DNA of 64,000 nt from Cardinium hertigii_C (lineage in GTDB: Bacteria > Bacteroidota > Bacteroidia > Cytophagales > Amoebophilaceae): assembly GCF_050864855.1 (NCBI RefSeq), contig NZ_JBOZWW010000056.1, forward strand, positions 1-64,000, written 5' to 3'. Of the stretch, positions 33,708 through 43,592 are shown piece after piece; position 1 is the stretch's first letter; every line of letters begins with the position of its first letter. Made by a program: the position numbers and the translations under genes. The notes beneath the pieces were generated by a model, which was not told the origin of the DNA, made no database searches, and was given only the letters and a program-made list of their open reading frames with translations.

Positions 33708-35896
33708 TACTTTAATGAAATAGTAATATGGTTATCGATTATTTTAGATTGTTTGGATACTGCCCCATGTATATTACCCACTACTGTAACTTTAAGGCCA
33801 TGTTCTTCTAATAAAAAGAGTGCATCCTGTAGCTTCATATGCAATACATAAGGTACTTCTTTTAAAGAAGGGTTGTGCTGAAAGGTTACACCTGTAGGAC
33901 TGATCTGCATAGTGCCCCAATCTGCGGCTATATCATTTATAGGTTCAGGGAGGTGCAAACATTGGCACAAAAAACGGAGTTCATGGGTATTACCTACATT
34001 AGAGCGTAAAGTGGGATGTGACCCTAGAGATCCATTAATGGGTTGTCTTGCCTGCAAATCCTTCCCAGCTATTCTATCGACAATATCTTTAAATATAGGT
34101 GCAGGTACTTCTGAACCAAAGCGAAAGGTTGCACCTTGTGGATCATCTACTACAATAATGCAACTATAATAGGGACGATCTGCTGGAAAATAACCAGCAA
34201 ATGAGGTAAGGTGGTGGTCTGTATACCTTCCATTCAGCAATTTTTGAGCAGTACCTGTCTTGCCAGCTATTTTATAAAATCCATGCTTAATGCGTTGTGC
34301 AAGCCCCCTTTCTACGGTTCCTTCTAACATAACTTTCAGTTTATGCAAGGTTTCATCTGAACAGATCTTTTCTTTTAAGACTGTAATTGGAAAAGTTTTG
34401 ATGATGCCATGGGTTGATTGTATATGTTGCACAAACATAGGCTTAACCATTTTACCATTATTGGCTACTGCGTTATAGAGTACCAACATCTGAAGTGGGG
34501 TTACCTGTACGTTGTAACCAATAGAAAGCCATGGAAGTGCTACGCCACTCCACATTTTGCTTTTCGGAGTAATCATATAGGGTTTCCCTTCTCCAGCTAG
34601 TTCAATCCCCAATGGTTGGTGGATACCCAACTGCTCCATATAATGGATAAATTTTTGAGGATCTGCACCAAATGTTTCATGAATGGCCATAGAGATACCC
34701 ACATTAGATGATTTTTCAAATACCTCTTGCAGGGTAAGCAATCCATATCCTCCTTTTTTAACATCTTTCATCGATCTGTTGTAAAAGCGTACGACGCCTT
34801 GACCGGTATCTATTGGCTTGGTAAGCGGCCATCTGGTTTCTTCTAATAAAGCCAACATAGATGGCAACTTAAAAATTGAACCAGGTTCTACCCTACCTTG
34901 ATGGCCTATGGCATAGTTATAGGCTTCTATATATTTTCCAGATTCTGTACGAGACAAATTAGCCATTGCTTTAATAGCTCCAGTAGCAACCTCCATTACA
35001 ATCGCACAACCATTTTGCGCATCTGTTTGCTCAAGAACGGTTAACAAACTGCTTTGGGCTACATCTTGTAAATTGATATCTAATGTAGTGACCAAATCAC
35101 ATCCATGTATAGGTGGTATCACGGTACCCTCTGGAACACTTTTCCAATTGCCACTTGCTACTTTCTGATACAGTGTCTTTTCATCTACTCCTTTCTTACC
35201 ACCTACTACTTTCTGATAAAGTGCTTTTCCATCTACCCCTTTTAATACCTGGTTAAAGGAATATTCTAAACCATACCCATGTGTTTCCCTTTGCATGCCA
35301 ATGGTACGTCTGGCCAATTCTTTAAAAGGATTATACCTTTTGTATTGCGCTTCAAAAATCACCCCTCCCTTAAACCTACCTTGATTAAAAATAGGCCAAC
35401 GGCTCATCATTTTCTTTTCTTCATAGGTGATGTATCCTTGATCCAACAGTAGGTACCTCCGTTTTCTGGCACGCGCATCTGTAATTAACTTTTTGTAATA
35501 ATCAGGAGGATGGATTTTATAAAAATCAGACAATGCTTGGCTAAGTGGATCTATGCCTGTTTTCAAACAGACATCTGAAGCCACAACAGGGTCTAAAGCA
35601 ACTCTATAAAAGGGAAGAGAAGTGGCCAATAAAGCGCCATCATCGCCATAAATATTACCTCTAGTGGCTAGAATAGGTCTATATTCCAATTGTGCCACTT
35701 TGGCACGATGGCGCCACTTGTCTATTTCTAAAAACTGTAAATGCACTATCTTCCATATAACGACCCCGACAAAAAATAGAACAGAAAGAAAGACTATTCT
35801 GGCACGTAATAAAATTGCCTTAGTATGCGTCACTTTTTTTATTGTATCTAATGGTGTAAGGGGGGGTTTTACTTTCATAAATAGCCAATGGTGCAA
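33707..35896 (-). CDS. ftsI: Penicillin-binding protein 3-type transpeptidase with PASTA domain
   Basis: The septal peptidoglycan transpeptidase. An N-terminal anchor (about residues 32-52) precedes the dimerisation/pedestal domain. The transpeptidase follows, with the active-site Ser motif GSIFK near residue 335, the SSN motif in FEKSSNVG, and KTGTAQK. A single C-terminal PASTA-like module (about 660-729) is present. The pedestal carries a 48-bp in-frame tandem duplication (35151-35246), giving GVDGKALYQKVVGGK then GVDEKTLYQKVASGN. The start may be the ATG at 35878 (MKVKPPL). Either start overlaps the end of the ftsL-like gene. Confidence 0.94.
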   Translation of the reverse strand: MHHWLFMKVKPPLTPLDTIKKVTHTKAILLRARIVFLSVLFFVGVVIWKIVHLQFLEIDKWRHRAKVAQLEYRPILATRGNIYGDDGALLATSLPFYRVALDPVVASDVCLKTGIDPLSQALSDFYKIHPPDYYKKLITDARARKRRYLLLDQGYITYEEKKMMSRWPIFNQGRFKGGVIFEAQYKRYNPFKELARRTIGMQRETHGYGLEYSFNQVLKGVDGKALYQKVVGGKKGVDEKTLYQKVASGNWKSVPEGTVIPPIHGCDLVTTLDINLQDVAQSSLLTVLEQTDAQNGCAIVMEVATGAIKAMANLSRTESGKYIEAYNYAIGHQGRVEPGSIFKLPSMLALLEETRWPLTKPIDTGQGVVRFYNRSMKDVKKGGYGLLTLQEVFEKSSNVGISMAIHETFGADPQKFIHYMEQLGIHQPLGIELAGEGKPYMITPKSKMWSGVALPWLSIGYNVQVTPLQMLVLYNAVANNGKMVKPMFVQHIQSTHGIIKTFPITVLKEKICSDETLHKLKVMLEGTVERGLAQRIKHGFYKIAGKTGTAQKLLNGRYTDHHLTSFAGYFPADRPYYSCIIVVDDPQGATFRFGSEVPAPIFKDIVDRIAGKDLQARQPINGSLGSHPTLRSNVGNTHELRFLCQCLHLPEPINDIAADWGTMQISPTGVTFQHNPSLKEVPYVLHMKLQDALFLLEEHGLKVTVVGNIHGAVSKQSKIIDNHITISLK
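35151..35246 (-). repeat. 48-bp in-frame tandem duplication within ftsI
   Basis: Units 35151-35198 and 35199-35246 are homologous with period 48 bp and duplicate the sequence GVDxKxLYQKVxxG that normally occurs once in FtsI proteins. The copies have diverged at several positions, so the duplication is not brand new. Confidence 0.75.
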
Positions 35897-36191
35897 CCAT
35901 TCTAGCTACTTCAGATTGTTTGCTGTCAAACATATACCTAGATTGCAACCGCATATGTTTCACACGAAGCCCATCTACCATAGGCTGGAGCTGATGGATT
36001 TTATGCAAAATTTTTTCATGGTAATGGGCATTCCAAATATAAAGCAACCCTAAACAGAAAAGGTACAATAGACGAAATACATAGTAAGGGGTATCTAAAG
36101 AGATGTCTTTTAAACCCAACTTTTTTTCCAATCGACCGAATAAAGTGAATCTTTTAATAGGTTTATAACTATTTTCCTTCATTTCTATCAT
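35820..36191 (-). CDS. FtsL-like division protein
   Basis: A 123-aa protein with a short basic cytoplasmic tail, one membrane helix (about residues 42-60, FRLLYLFCLGLLYIWNA) and a helical, probably coiled-coil, periplasmic part (KILHKIHQLQPMVDGLRVKHMRLQ). Its position immediately upstream of ftsI, overlapping it, is that of ftsL in the division cluster. The sequence is poorly conserved in this family, so the call relies on topology and synteny. The usual upstream partners mraZ and rsmH are absent. Confidence 0.65.
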   Translation of the reverse strand: MIEMKENSYKPIKRFTLFGRLEKKLGLKDISLDTPYYVFRLLYLFCLGLLYIWNAHYHEKILHKIHQLQPMVDGLRVKHMRLQSRYMFDSKQSEVARMVAPLAIYESKTPPYTIRYNKKSDAY

Positions 36192-36284
36192 CAGAAGCCA
36201 TAACTTTTTTAAAAATCTACTTTTTTACCACCGCTAATATAAAAAATAAGTCGGCATAGGAACCTAACTACAATTTTGATAGGA

Positions 36285-37784
36285 TTACAAATTTTGATAT
36301 TTTTTTCTAATATAATCTTTGTAGGGTTGCGTAGATATAGGATGACCGGTAACACGTTGCATACTTTCCGTAGCATTATACATTCTACCAAACTGATGAA
36401 TATGGGCATACAACCAATCCTTCATAAAGGAAAATGATCCTTCTCTTACCTTTACATCCCAGTCTGGAAAAGATTGAACAAAAGCAGCAAAATATTGAAC
36501 CGCGTAGATATTACCCAATGCATAAGTTGGAAAATAACCAAAATGACCCGAAGACCAATGAATATCTTGTAAACATCCTTCCGCATCATTTTTAGGTGTA
36601 ATCCCCAAAAGCGCTTGCATCTTCACATTCCACATCTCTGGCACATCTGATACATCCATAGTCCCCTCTATCAATGCTTTTTCTAGTTCAAACCTAAGGA
36701 TAATATGCAATGGATAGGTTACTTCATCCGCATAAATACGAATACAAGAAGCTTGCACATGATTGATGTGGCGGTAAAAATTGGCAAGTGATAACTCCTT
36801 AAAATGAGGAAAATATTTTTCAAAAATAGGATACATATAGGACCAAAAAGGAAGAGACTGACCTACCATCACTTCCCACCACCTAGATTGACTTTCATGC
36901 ACCCCCATTGAAACAGCTTGGCCGTAAGGTGTAGCCCAGTCTTCTTTAGAAAGGCCCAATTCATAAAGTGCATGGCCACCTTCATGTAAAACAGCAAAGA
37001 TATTCTGCAACAATCCACCTTCTAGATTGGTAGTTACCCTTACATCAGAAGGATGTATACCCGAACAAAAAGGATGTGCAGAACAGTCTAACCTGGTATT
37101 TTCACCACTAATCCCTATGGTCTTTAAGAGCAAATGGTTGAATCGCATTTGTGCTTCTTCTGGAAAAGAATGGTCAAAAGACACCTTATAAGGACTACCT
37201 CTTCCATCGGTCTTTTTCACGATAGCAGATAAAAAAGAAGATAGGTCGGCAAAAAGAGTGGACAAAGTAGAAGCCGTTACACCAGGTTCATACAAATCAA
37301 TTAATGCATCATAAGGACTAGCTACATAGCCTAATAGATTAGCCTTTTCTCGATTAAGATCGACTACTTTTTGCAACCAAGGACGAAATAAGGCAAAATC
37401 AGAAGTTCCTCTAGCCTGTTTCCATACTTCCGTTGCAGCAGTGGTAGTAGCATAGTATGCCTGAACAAAAGATTGTGGCAATTTAGTGATCCGCTTAAAA
37501 TCCTTACACCACTGCTTGAGATTGGATGCTGCTATTGCAGATAAACCTTTTAACTTAATTTCTTCTGTTTCTATATCAACCATTTCTGACAAGGCATCTC
37601 GGTATCTACTACTGGTTGCCTCTCCATGCGCTAAGCTAGCAACATAAGCAAGTTGCTTGGCACGTATATCGACCGCACCAGCTGGCATATAGGTTTGCTG
37701 ATCCCATGATAAGAGTCCTTTTATCTGACGAAGCAACTGAACATGGCTAAATTTTTCTACAAAACTTTTGTATAGTAACATCAT
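36285..37784 (-). CDS. M32-family metallocarboxypeptidase
   Basis: A 499-aa enzyme of the thermostable carboxypeptidase 1 (Taq) family that trims C-terminal residues from peptides in the cytoplasm. The zinc motif HEGGHALYELGL lies near residue 260 (His, Glu, His of HEXXH). It is followed by the M32 marker HESQSRWWEVMVG near residue 290 and the IRIYADEVTYPLHI motif. The length is exactly that of the family. For a symbiont it would support recycling of imported host peptides. Single gene downstream of recG. Confidence 0.94.
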   Translation of the reverse strand: MMLLYKSFVEKFSHVQLLRQIKGLLSWDQQTYMPAGAVDIRAKQLAYVASLAHGEATSSRYRDALSEMVDIETEEIKLKGLSAIAASNLKQWCKDFKRITKLPQSFVQAYYATTTAATEVWKQARGTSDFALFRPWLQKVVDLNREKANLLGYVASPYDALIDLYEPGVTASTLSTLFADLSSFLSAIVKKTDGRGSPYKVSFDHSFPEEAQMRFNHLLLKTIGISGENTRLDCSAHPFCSGIHPSDVRVTTNLEGGLLQNIFAVLHEGGHALYELGLSKEDWATPYGQAVSMGVHESQSRWWEVMVGQSLPFWSYMYPIFEKYFPHFKELSLANFYRHINHVQASCIRIYADEVTYPLHIILRFELEKALIEGTMDVSDVPEMWNVKMQALLGITPKNDAEGCLQDIHWSSGHFGYFPTYALGNIYAVQYFAAFVQSFPDWDVKVREGSFSFMKDWLYAHIHQFGRMYNATESMQRVTGHPISTQPYKDYIRKKYQNL

Positions 37785-37863
37785 ATTTTCGTTAAAAATG
37801 AACCCAAGAAAGTTAAAACGAATGGCACCTGCTCAATCTTTTATTATGTATACAAAAGCGCTT

Positions 37864-39951
37864 TTATCCTATTCTATTCCAATCTCCAGCGGAAGCTAGT
37901 AATCTAGTATATTCCTTATGAATTACCAAATGATCAAGCTGTTGAAAATTTGGGTCTTGTTGAATAATATCTTTAGCAATCCCACGTGCTGCTTCTAAAA
38001 TAGCAGCATCTTTAGACAAATCAGCTATTTTTAAATTTAGTAGGCCACTTTGTTGCACGCCCATTAGGTCACCTGGACCACGGAGTTTAAGATCCAACTC
38101 AGCTATTTCAAATCCATTATTGGTTTTGACCATTACTTCCATTCGTTTTTTTCCTATTTTATTTAAACGATAGTCGGTCATCAATATACAATAAGATTGC
38201 GCACTACCACGTCCTACCCTGCCACGCAGTTGATGCAATTGGGACAATCCAAATCGCTCCGCGCTTTCAATAAGGATTACGGTAGCATTGGGTACATTAA
38301 TGCCAACCTCTATAACCGTTGTTGCCACTAAAATACGTGTCTCGTTCTTTTCAAAACGCTTCATTTCTATTTCTTTGGCCAAACCATCCATCTTTCCATG
38401 TACTATGCCAATAGGCGTATCTGGAAAAGCCCTAGAAACAGAGGTATAGCCATCCATAAGGTTGTGGTAATCCAACACAGCAGAAGCTTCCACAAGAGGA
38501 TACACAATGTATATCTGTCTACCTAATAGAAGTTGTTCTTTTATCAGTTGAAAAACTTTTAACCGAAAATTTTCATAGTAGTGTTGCGTCTTAATAGGTT
38601 TCCTCCCTGAAGGCAATTCATAAATAGTGGAAAGATCCAAATCACCATAAAAAGTCATGGCCAAAGTCCTTGGAATAGGCGTAGCCGTCATAATCAGTAT
38701 ATGTGGCGCATAAACCTGATTTTTAGTCAAAAGACCAGCACGTTGTGCAACACCAAAACGGTGTTGTTCATCTATTATAAAAAAGCCCAGCTCATTAAAT
38801 ACAACCGCATCACCAAGTAACGCATGGGTACCTACCACAATAGTAAGTAGACCTACCTTTAGGCGATACAAAATATGGTCCCTCTCTTTTTTTTTTGTAC
38901 TACCTGTGAGTAAAGCAATATTTAAATGTAGATGTTGTGCAAAAACCCGAAAACGTTCAAAATGCTGATGGGCTAAAATCTCAGTAGGCGCCATAACCGC
39001 TACCTGTACTTTGCTACTCACCACCATTAACATCGCCAAAAAAGCAACTATCGTTTTACCGCTTCCCACATCACCTTGTAAAAGTCTATTCATCTGATTT
39101 CCAGAACGTATATCACGATAGATCTCTTTAATAGCCTGCTTTTGGCCATCGGTTAAATGAAAAGGTAAATGGTGGTGGTAAAATGCATGGAACAGGGATA
39201 AATCATTAAAAATTTTACCATCTTGTTTGGTAGCATAAATCTGTTTTTGCTTAAGCAGCTTTAATTGAATATAGAATAACTCCTCAAACTTCAGCCGCCT
39301 TAGGGCCTGTCTTAGTACCGATTCATCATTAGGGAAATGAATATTTTGAAAAGCTTCTTTTAAAGAAAACAGTTGATAGCGTCTTAACAAATAATTGGGT
39401 AAAGTTTCTTCTACCGTTGTACAGATCTGACTCAACAACTTTTTTTGCAGAAACGCAATTCCCTTTGTATCTAACTGATGCCGCTTTAGTTTTTCTGTAG
39501 TATGATACAAAGGCAATAGGTTATCTTTTTTTTTTTGATGAGTCTCTATAAAACAAAATTCTGGGTGCATCATTTGTATCGGACCTTGTGGTAAAAAAAC
39601 AGGTTTACCCCAGATACGGTACAATACATTTGGTTTAATTTTTTTTATAATCCAAGAAAAGTTATGAAACCATATCAATTGCAGTTGTCCCGTTTGGTCT
39701 TCAAACTGTGCCACCAGTTTCTTCTTTCCTTTATCAATCTTTTCCAATTTGGTAATGTATCCTTGTAGTTGTACACTGGAAGGAGCAGACGCTAGCGATG
39801 CAATTGTAAAAATACGGCTTCTATCTTCGTATCGAAATGGATAATGTTTTAAAAGATCTTCATAGGTATGTATATTGAGTTCATCTTTAAGCAGACGCCC
39901 TTTATCCAGTCCTGCAAGTAAAGTTATATCTCTAGAGAAAAAATCATCCAT
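37864..39951 (-). CDS. recG: ATP-dependent DNA helicase RecG
   Basis: A fork-reversal helicase of 695 aa, normal length. The N-terminal wedge/OB domain occupies about residues 1-230 (VQLQGYITKLEKIDKGKKKL). The helicase motifs are: I GDVGSGKT, Ia MAPTEILAHQHFERF, II DEQHRFGVAQR, III ATPIPRTLAMT, V ATTVIEVGINVPNAT and VI QLRGRVGRG. The C-terminal TRG region is retained. It is the first gene after a 1.2-kb non-coding stretch. Confidence 0.97.
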   Translation of the reverse strand: MDDFFSRDITLLAGLDKGRLLKDELNIHTYEDLLKHYPFRYEDRSRIFTIASLASAPSSVQLQGYITKLEKIDKGKKKLVAQFEDQTGQLQLIWFHNFSWIIKKIKPNVLYRIWGKPVFLPQGPIQMMHPEFCFIETHQKKKDNLLPLYHTTEKLKRHQLDTKGIAFLQKKLLSQICTTVEETLPNYLLRRYQLFSLKEAFQNIHFPNDESVLRQALRRLKFEELFYIQLKLLKQKQIYATKQDGKIFNDLSLFHAFYHHHLPFHLTDGQKQAIKEIYRDIRSGNQMNRLLQGDVGSGKTIVAFLAMLMVVSSKVQVAVMAPTEILAHQHFERFRVFAQHLHLNIALLTGSTKKKERDHILYRLKVGLLTIVVGTHALLGDAVVFNELGFFIIDEQHRFGVAQRAGLLTKNQVYAPHILIMTATPIPRTLAMTFYGDLDLSTIYELPSGRKPIKTQHYYENFRLKVFQLIKEQLLLGRQIYIVYPLVEASAVLDYHNLMDGYTSVSRAFPDTPIGIVHGKMDGLAKEIEMKRFEKNETRILVATTVIEVGINVPNATVILIESAERFGLSQLHQLRGRVGRGSAQSYCILMTDYRLNKIGKKRMEVMVKTNNGFEIAELDLKLRGPGDLMGVQQSGLLNLKIADLSKDAAILEAARGIAKDIIQQDPNFQQLDHLVIHKEYTRLLASAGDWNRIG

Positions 39952-41175
39952 GGTTACCCCTATTTTCTAGATTATCTTAATCGATTAAACCATTATACTA
40001 CTATTCGGTCACAGCAGTACCTACACTTTCATACTTATCCCCATCTACTCAAGAAGCATTATAAATAACTTGATCTAAAAAAAGAATTAAGTTTTTATTA
40101 TCTAGTGGATATCTGGAAAACATATCTTAAAAAGAAAATTGTGTATAACTGTTTGTGAAAGTGACTGGTTTATCCACTATCCATTTGGCCTTACAATGAA
40201 TCTCTGCCTCTATTCTAAATGGTAACTTGAAAAGTTTTTACAATCAACTTCAATAACTCAGTTTTTATAAATATGGTACATATTTGATGTGTAATATATA
40301 TTTAATTGTATATCAAATAAATATATTTATTTTCGAGGCCATATTGTATTTAAAATGTACATCCATTGCAAACGATTTTTAGTTGTATTTTAATTGATTT
40401 TTATTGTATTTTGATAATCAGTTTAAAAAATTTATAAAAACTATTTCTTATCTATCTTGTGACTTAAAAAAATAAACATATAATATGATCATCATATATA
40501 TTGAAACATATCTTCCTGTAAAATTATGATTAAAAATTCATCAAAAAGATATTTTCTGATTTAAAACCTACCTAAACAATAAACAGGGCGGGACTATGGA
40601 TAAAAAGTGTATAACCTTTTTCTTAATAGTTTTGGTTATATCAAGTGTATAACTATTGATGGTGTTATTTTTACATGGTTTGTTTTGCTGGACAGGTTCA
40701 TAAGAAGCTTCATATGTAGAGTTTTTGTGTAAAATCTTTAATAAATATCGTAAAGAACCTAAAATATAGATTTATTATATTGCTCTGAGTGTTTGAGAGA
40801 AAATCTTTTTCTTTGTCTCCATAACTGAGTATGTTTAAACCCACTATAGATTAAAAAGTTATCTTTTTAATCTATAGTTAAAAACTCTATCCCAACGACC
40901 TATAATTGTTTAGCCCTTTATTATGCGTAAATGTGTGGATTACTTGCAAGATGAATAAGTAATTGCTTCGCATACATAATGCGTAAATTTTATCAGCAAA
41001 ACATTAAATATATTGTACCTTTCTACTAATTTTTATAGACTTGCATCTGACTTTTAGTCAAATATTACATCCAAATGTACATACGCTTAAAGCGTGTTTA
41101 ATAGCTCAGCATGCTAGATCCATTCCATGCTTTTGTACCATTTAAATATTATTTGTATACAATTTTATCTAATCT
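39952..41175. other. AT-rich non-coding stretch with DnaA-box-like sites (possible origin)
   Basis: About 1.2 kb with no real ORF, by far the longest empty and most AT-rich stretch here. It holds one exact match to the DnaA-box consensus TTATNCACA (reverse TGTGTATAA, 40140-40148). Several one-mismatch forms also occur: TTATCCACT at 40170-40178, AGTGTATAA at 40606-40614 and 40644-40652, and TGTGGATTA at 40934-40942. Long A/T runs (about 40260-40560) could serve as an unwinding element. Gene orientation does not flip here and dnaA is not adjacent, so this is only a candidate; AT-rich DNA yields such sites by chance. Confidence 0.3.
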
Positions 41176-41501
41176 ATGAAAAAAATAAACGGTAAAGTAG
41201 CCTTACACATTGGTTTGTTAAGTTTAAGCAGTTTATCTTCTTGTATGCACACTAAATAAGGAATGCATATAGATCATCAAAAAAAACAGATAGCTTGATT
41301 GCTATAGAACCGTTCAATAATGGCATAGCTACATCTAATAATAGAAATTTTAGCCAAGAAACAACAGATAGAGATAATCAAGAACAAACAAGTAGTTTGA
41401 CTGCTACAGACCAAATTACTATAGACCAATTGAATAATCGCATACCTACGCTGAGCAATAGAATGTGTAGCCTAAACGCAAGAAAAAAGCAAAAATAGTG
41501 A
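41176..41501 (+). pseudogene. Broken third member of the repeat-lipoprotein family
   Basis: ATG at 41176 opens MKKINGKVALHIGLLSLSSL then SSCMHTK and stops at 41259. The signal and lipobox Cys match the members at 17210 and 18660. The stop TAA sits exactly where the others have CAA (Gln) in HTKQEM, so one C-to-T change could have caused it; the next codons (GGA ATG CAT) still follow the family. After an A-run (41280-41286) a frame shifted relative to the start continues to 41498, with two diverged repeats of the type SLxAxxxFNN-x-I-x-T-x-SN. Thus there is one nonsense mutation plus one frameshift. Confidence 0.75.
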
Positions 41502-41634
41502 TTACACTATCTGTTTTAAGTTAACGTCAATTCGGGATTAGGTTTTTACTTAAGTATGTTGAAACAGCTCCTTTGTCTTTTAAATTTGGAGATTCAAAAA
41601 ACCAAATTACCAAAGGAGGCAATTATGCATGTAT

Positions 41635-41685
41635 CAAAACTAGTAGAAATATATTATACTATTGATGAATTTTAAAAAAATTTGT
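41635..41685 (+). pseudogene. IS982-like transposase remnant (5' end only)
   Basis: A strong ribosome-binding site (AAAGGAGGC) precedes ATG at 41635. The peptide MHVSKLVEIYYTIDEF resembles the N-terminus of IS982-family transposases. It hits TAA at 41685, where the family continues with Cys-Lys; the sequence TTTTAAAAAAATTT suggests a small deletion. No further transposase is recognisable before dnaX. The surrounding 41520-41700 is probably the left end of the dead element. Confidence 0.5.
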
Positions 41686-41816
41686 TCCATAACTTAATCT
41701 TACATTTTTATTGTAACAATCTATACGAATCACACAGATTATTACAGTAGTAATAAAATTAAACCAATTCTAATCCACGTTAATACTCAGGTAGGTAGTC
41801 GATTAAGGTTGACCCA

Positions 41817-43562
41817 TTAGTAAGCTACTTCCAACATAAATCGTTCTTGGAGTAGTGCTATGACACTGTTTTTTTTACTCAAGTAGCTTAATTTTTCTTG
41901 ATCTGTATAAGGTTTTTCAGGAACGGTCTGGTTGACCAAAATACCTTGAATAGTAATGGTAGGATGGCTCAATTTTTTGCGAATGGTAGACAAAATTTCT
42001 TCTTTTAGACTTTGTAACAGTTCTGCTTGTATTGGATTGATTAATGAAATGGTAACAACAGAACCTTCTATCTTGATGGGCTGACCCATAAGATGATAAG
42101 CAGCTATGCAACCATTATTTTTAAGTTGTTGCCTATAATCAGCAAAACAAGCTTGAACCATCTCTTCCGATATTGCTTCCTTCCAATCACATCCATGTTC
42201 TATTTTTTTTTTTAAATCGACCGTGTTTGATTTTTTCTTTCCAGCCAATGAAGCCTTTAGGCTTGCTAAGTTAGGAATAGCTATGGTCTCTGGCTGTTGA
42301 GTAGATGTTACCGGCTTCACAACCAGATGGTCCAAAGTATGGTTTGACTGGGCCAATGGTGTTACAGATGATCTGACCGAATCAGCTGATCTAGATTTGG
42401 CTATAACTGCTTCTTGAGAGTGATCTAATTTGGGCAATGGGTCTATTGTGCTTTCTGGAATAGAAAGATGGGGAGTAGCTAGTTCAATCAGTGCCAACTC
42501 TACATGCAATCTTTGGTGTTGACTAGACTTATAGCCTATATCGCACTGGTTTAAACGGGTCAACGCTTTCAATAAGAAAGACATCGTGCATCTAGTAGCA
42601 TATTCAGCATAACGTGGACGAATATTGTCAGTAACTTCTAAAAGCGGAAGCGTAGCGCTGTCTTTACAAACCAATACATTGCGTAAATGTTCGCCCAATC
42701 CTATTATAAAATGGTGGCCGTTAAATCCTTTGCGTAAGACCGTATCATAGAGGGAAAGAACCGCAGAAATATTGCCTGTTAAGCAAGCTTCTGTACATTT
42801 AAAATAATAGTCATAATCCAGGATTTGAAGATGATCGCGTGTATTCGTATAGGTAACCGTACCCGATATACCTGCAGAAGTAGTGATCAAATCAAACATA
42901 GAAAGCGCATCCCGCATCGCACCTTCTGCTTTTTGGGCAATCAACTGCAGTGCAGATTCTTCATAACCAATAGAGGCCTGGTTAGCAATTGTTTTAAGCT
43001 GTGTAACAATGTCTTCTAACTTAATTCTGTTAAAATTAAATATTTGACAACGAGATAAAATCGTAGGTAAAACTTTGTGCCGTTCTGTAGTAGCTAATAT
43101 AAATATAGCATAACTAGGGGGTTCTTCAAGTGTTTTAAGCAAAGCATTAAAGGCAGCATTAGAGAGCATATGGACCTCATCTATAATGTATATCTTATAT
43201 TTACCCGTTTGGGGCGCGTACCGGACCTGACTCACTAGGTCACGCATATCTTCTACAGAATTATGAGAGGCTGCATCTAACTCATAGACATGGAGCGCGC
43301 GATTGCTACTTAAGCTAAGACAATTGGCACAATGGTTGCAAGGCTCTACTGCTGCTGTAACTTCTAAGCAATTGATGGCTTTTGCCAATATACGCGCACA
43401 AGTAGTTTTACCCACACCACGTGGACCACAAAAAAGAAAAGCATGTGCAAGCTGTTGCGTAGCTATTGCATTCTTTAGTGTGGTTGTAATGTGGGACTGA
43501 CTGATTACATCTTTAAAAGTAGTAGGACGATATTTTCGTGCAGAAACTACAAATTGGGTCAT
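41817..43562 (-). CDS. dnaX: DNA polymerase III subunit gamma/tau
   Basis: The clamp-loader ATPase of the replisome, 581 aa. The N-terminal AAA+ module shows Walker A CGPRGVGKTT near residue 45, a four-Cys zinc knuckle (C-x8-C-x2-C-x2-C, ending NHCANC), Walker B IYIIDEVHMLS, and the SRC arginine finger in TILSRCQIFNF. Domain III and a Lys-rich linker follow. The C-terminal tau-like part is short. No obvious frameshift signal for a separate gamma form was noticed. It is followed upstream on the same strand by dnaJ and grpE. Confidence 0.96.
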   Translation of the reverse strand: MTQFVVSARKYRPTTFKDVISQSHITTTLKNAIATQQLAHAFLFCGPRGVGKTTCARILAKAINCLEVTAAVEPCNHCANCLSLSSNRALHVYELDAASHNSVEDMRDLVSQVRYAPQTGKYKIYIIDEVHMLSNAAFNALLKTLEEPPSYAIFILATTERHKVLPTILSRCQIFNFNRIKLEDIVTQLKTIANQASIGYEESALQLIAQKAEGAMRDALSMFDLITTSAGISGTVTYTNTRDHLQILDYDYYFKCTEACLTGNISAVLSLYDTVLRKGFNGHHFIIGLGEHLRNVLVCKDSATLPLLEVTDNIRPRYAEYATRCTMSFLLKALTRLNQCDIGYKSSQHQRLHVELALIELATPHLSIPESTIDPLPKLDHSQEAVIAKSRSADSVRSSVTPLAQSNHTLDHLVVKPVTSTQQPETIAIPNLASLKASLAGKKKSNTVDLKKKIEHGCDWKEAISEEMVQACFADYRQQLKNNGCIAAYHLMGQPIKIEGSVVTISLINPIQAELLQSLKEEILSTIRKKLSHPTITIQGILVNQTVPEKPYTDQEKLSYLSKKNSVIALLQERFMLEVAY

Positions 43563-43592
43563 GGGAGCACTTTAAACGATAGCATATTGGTG

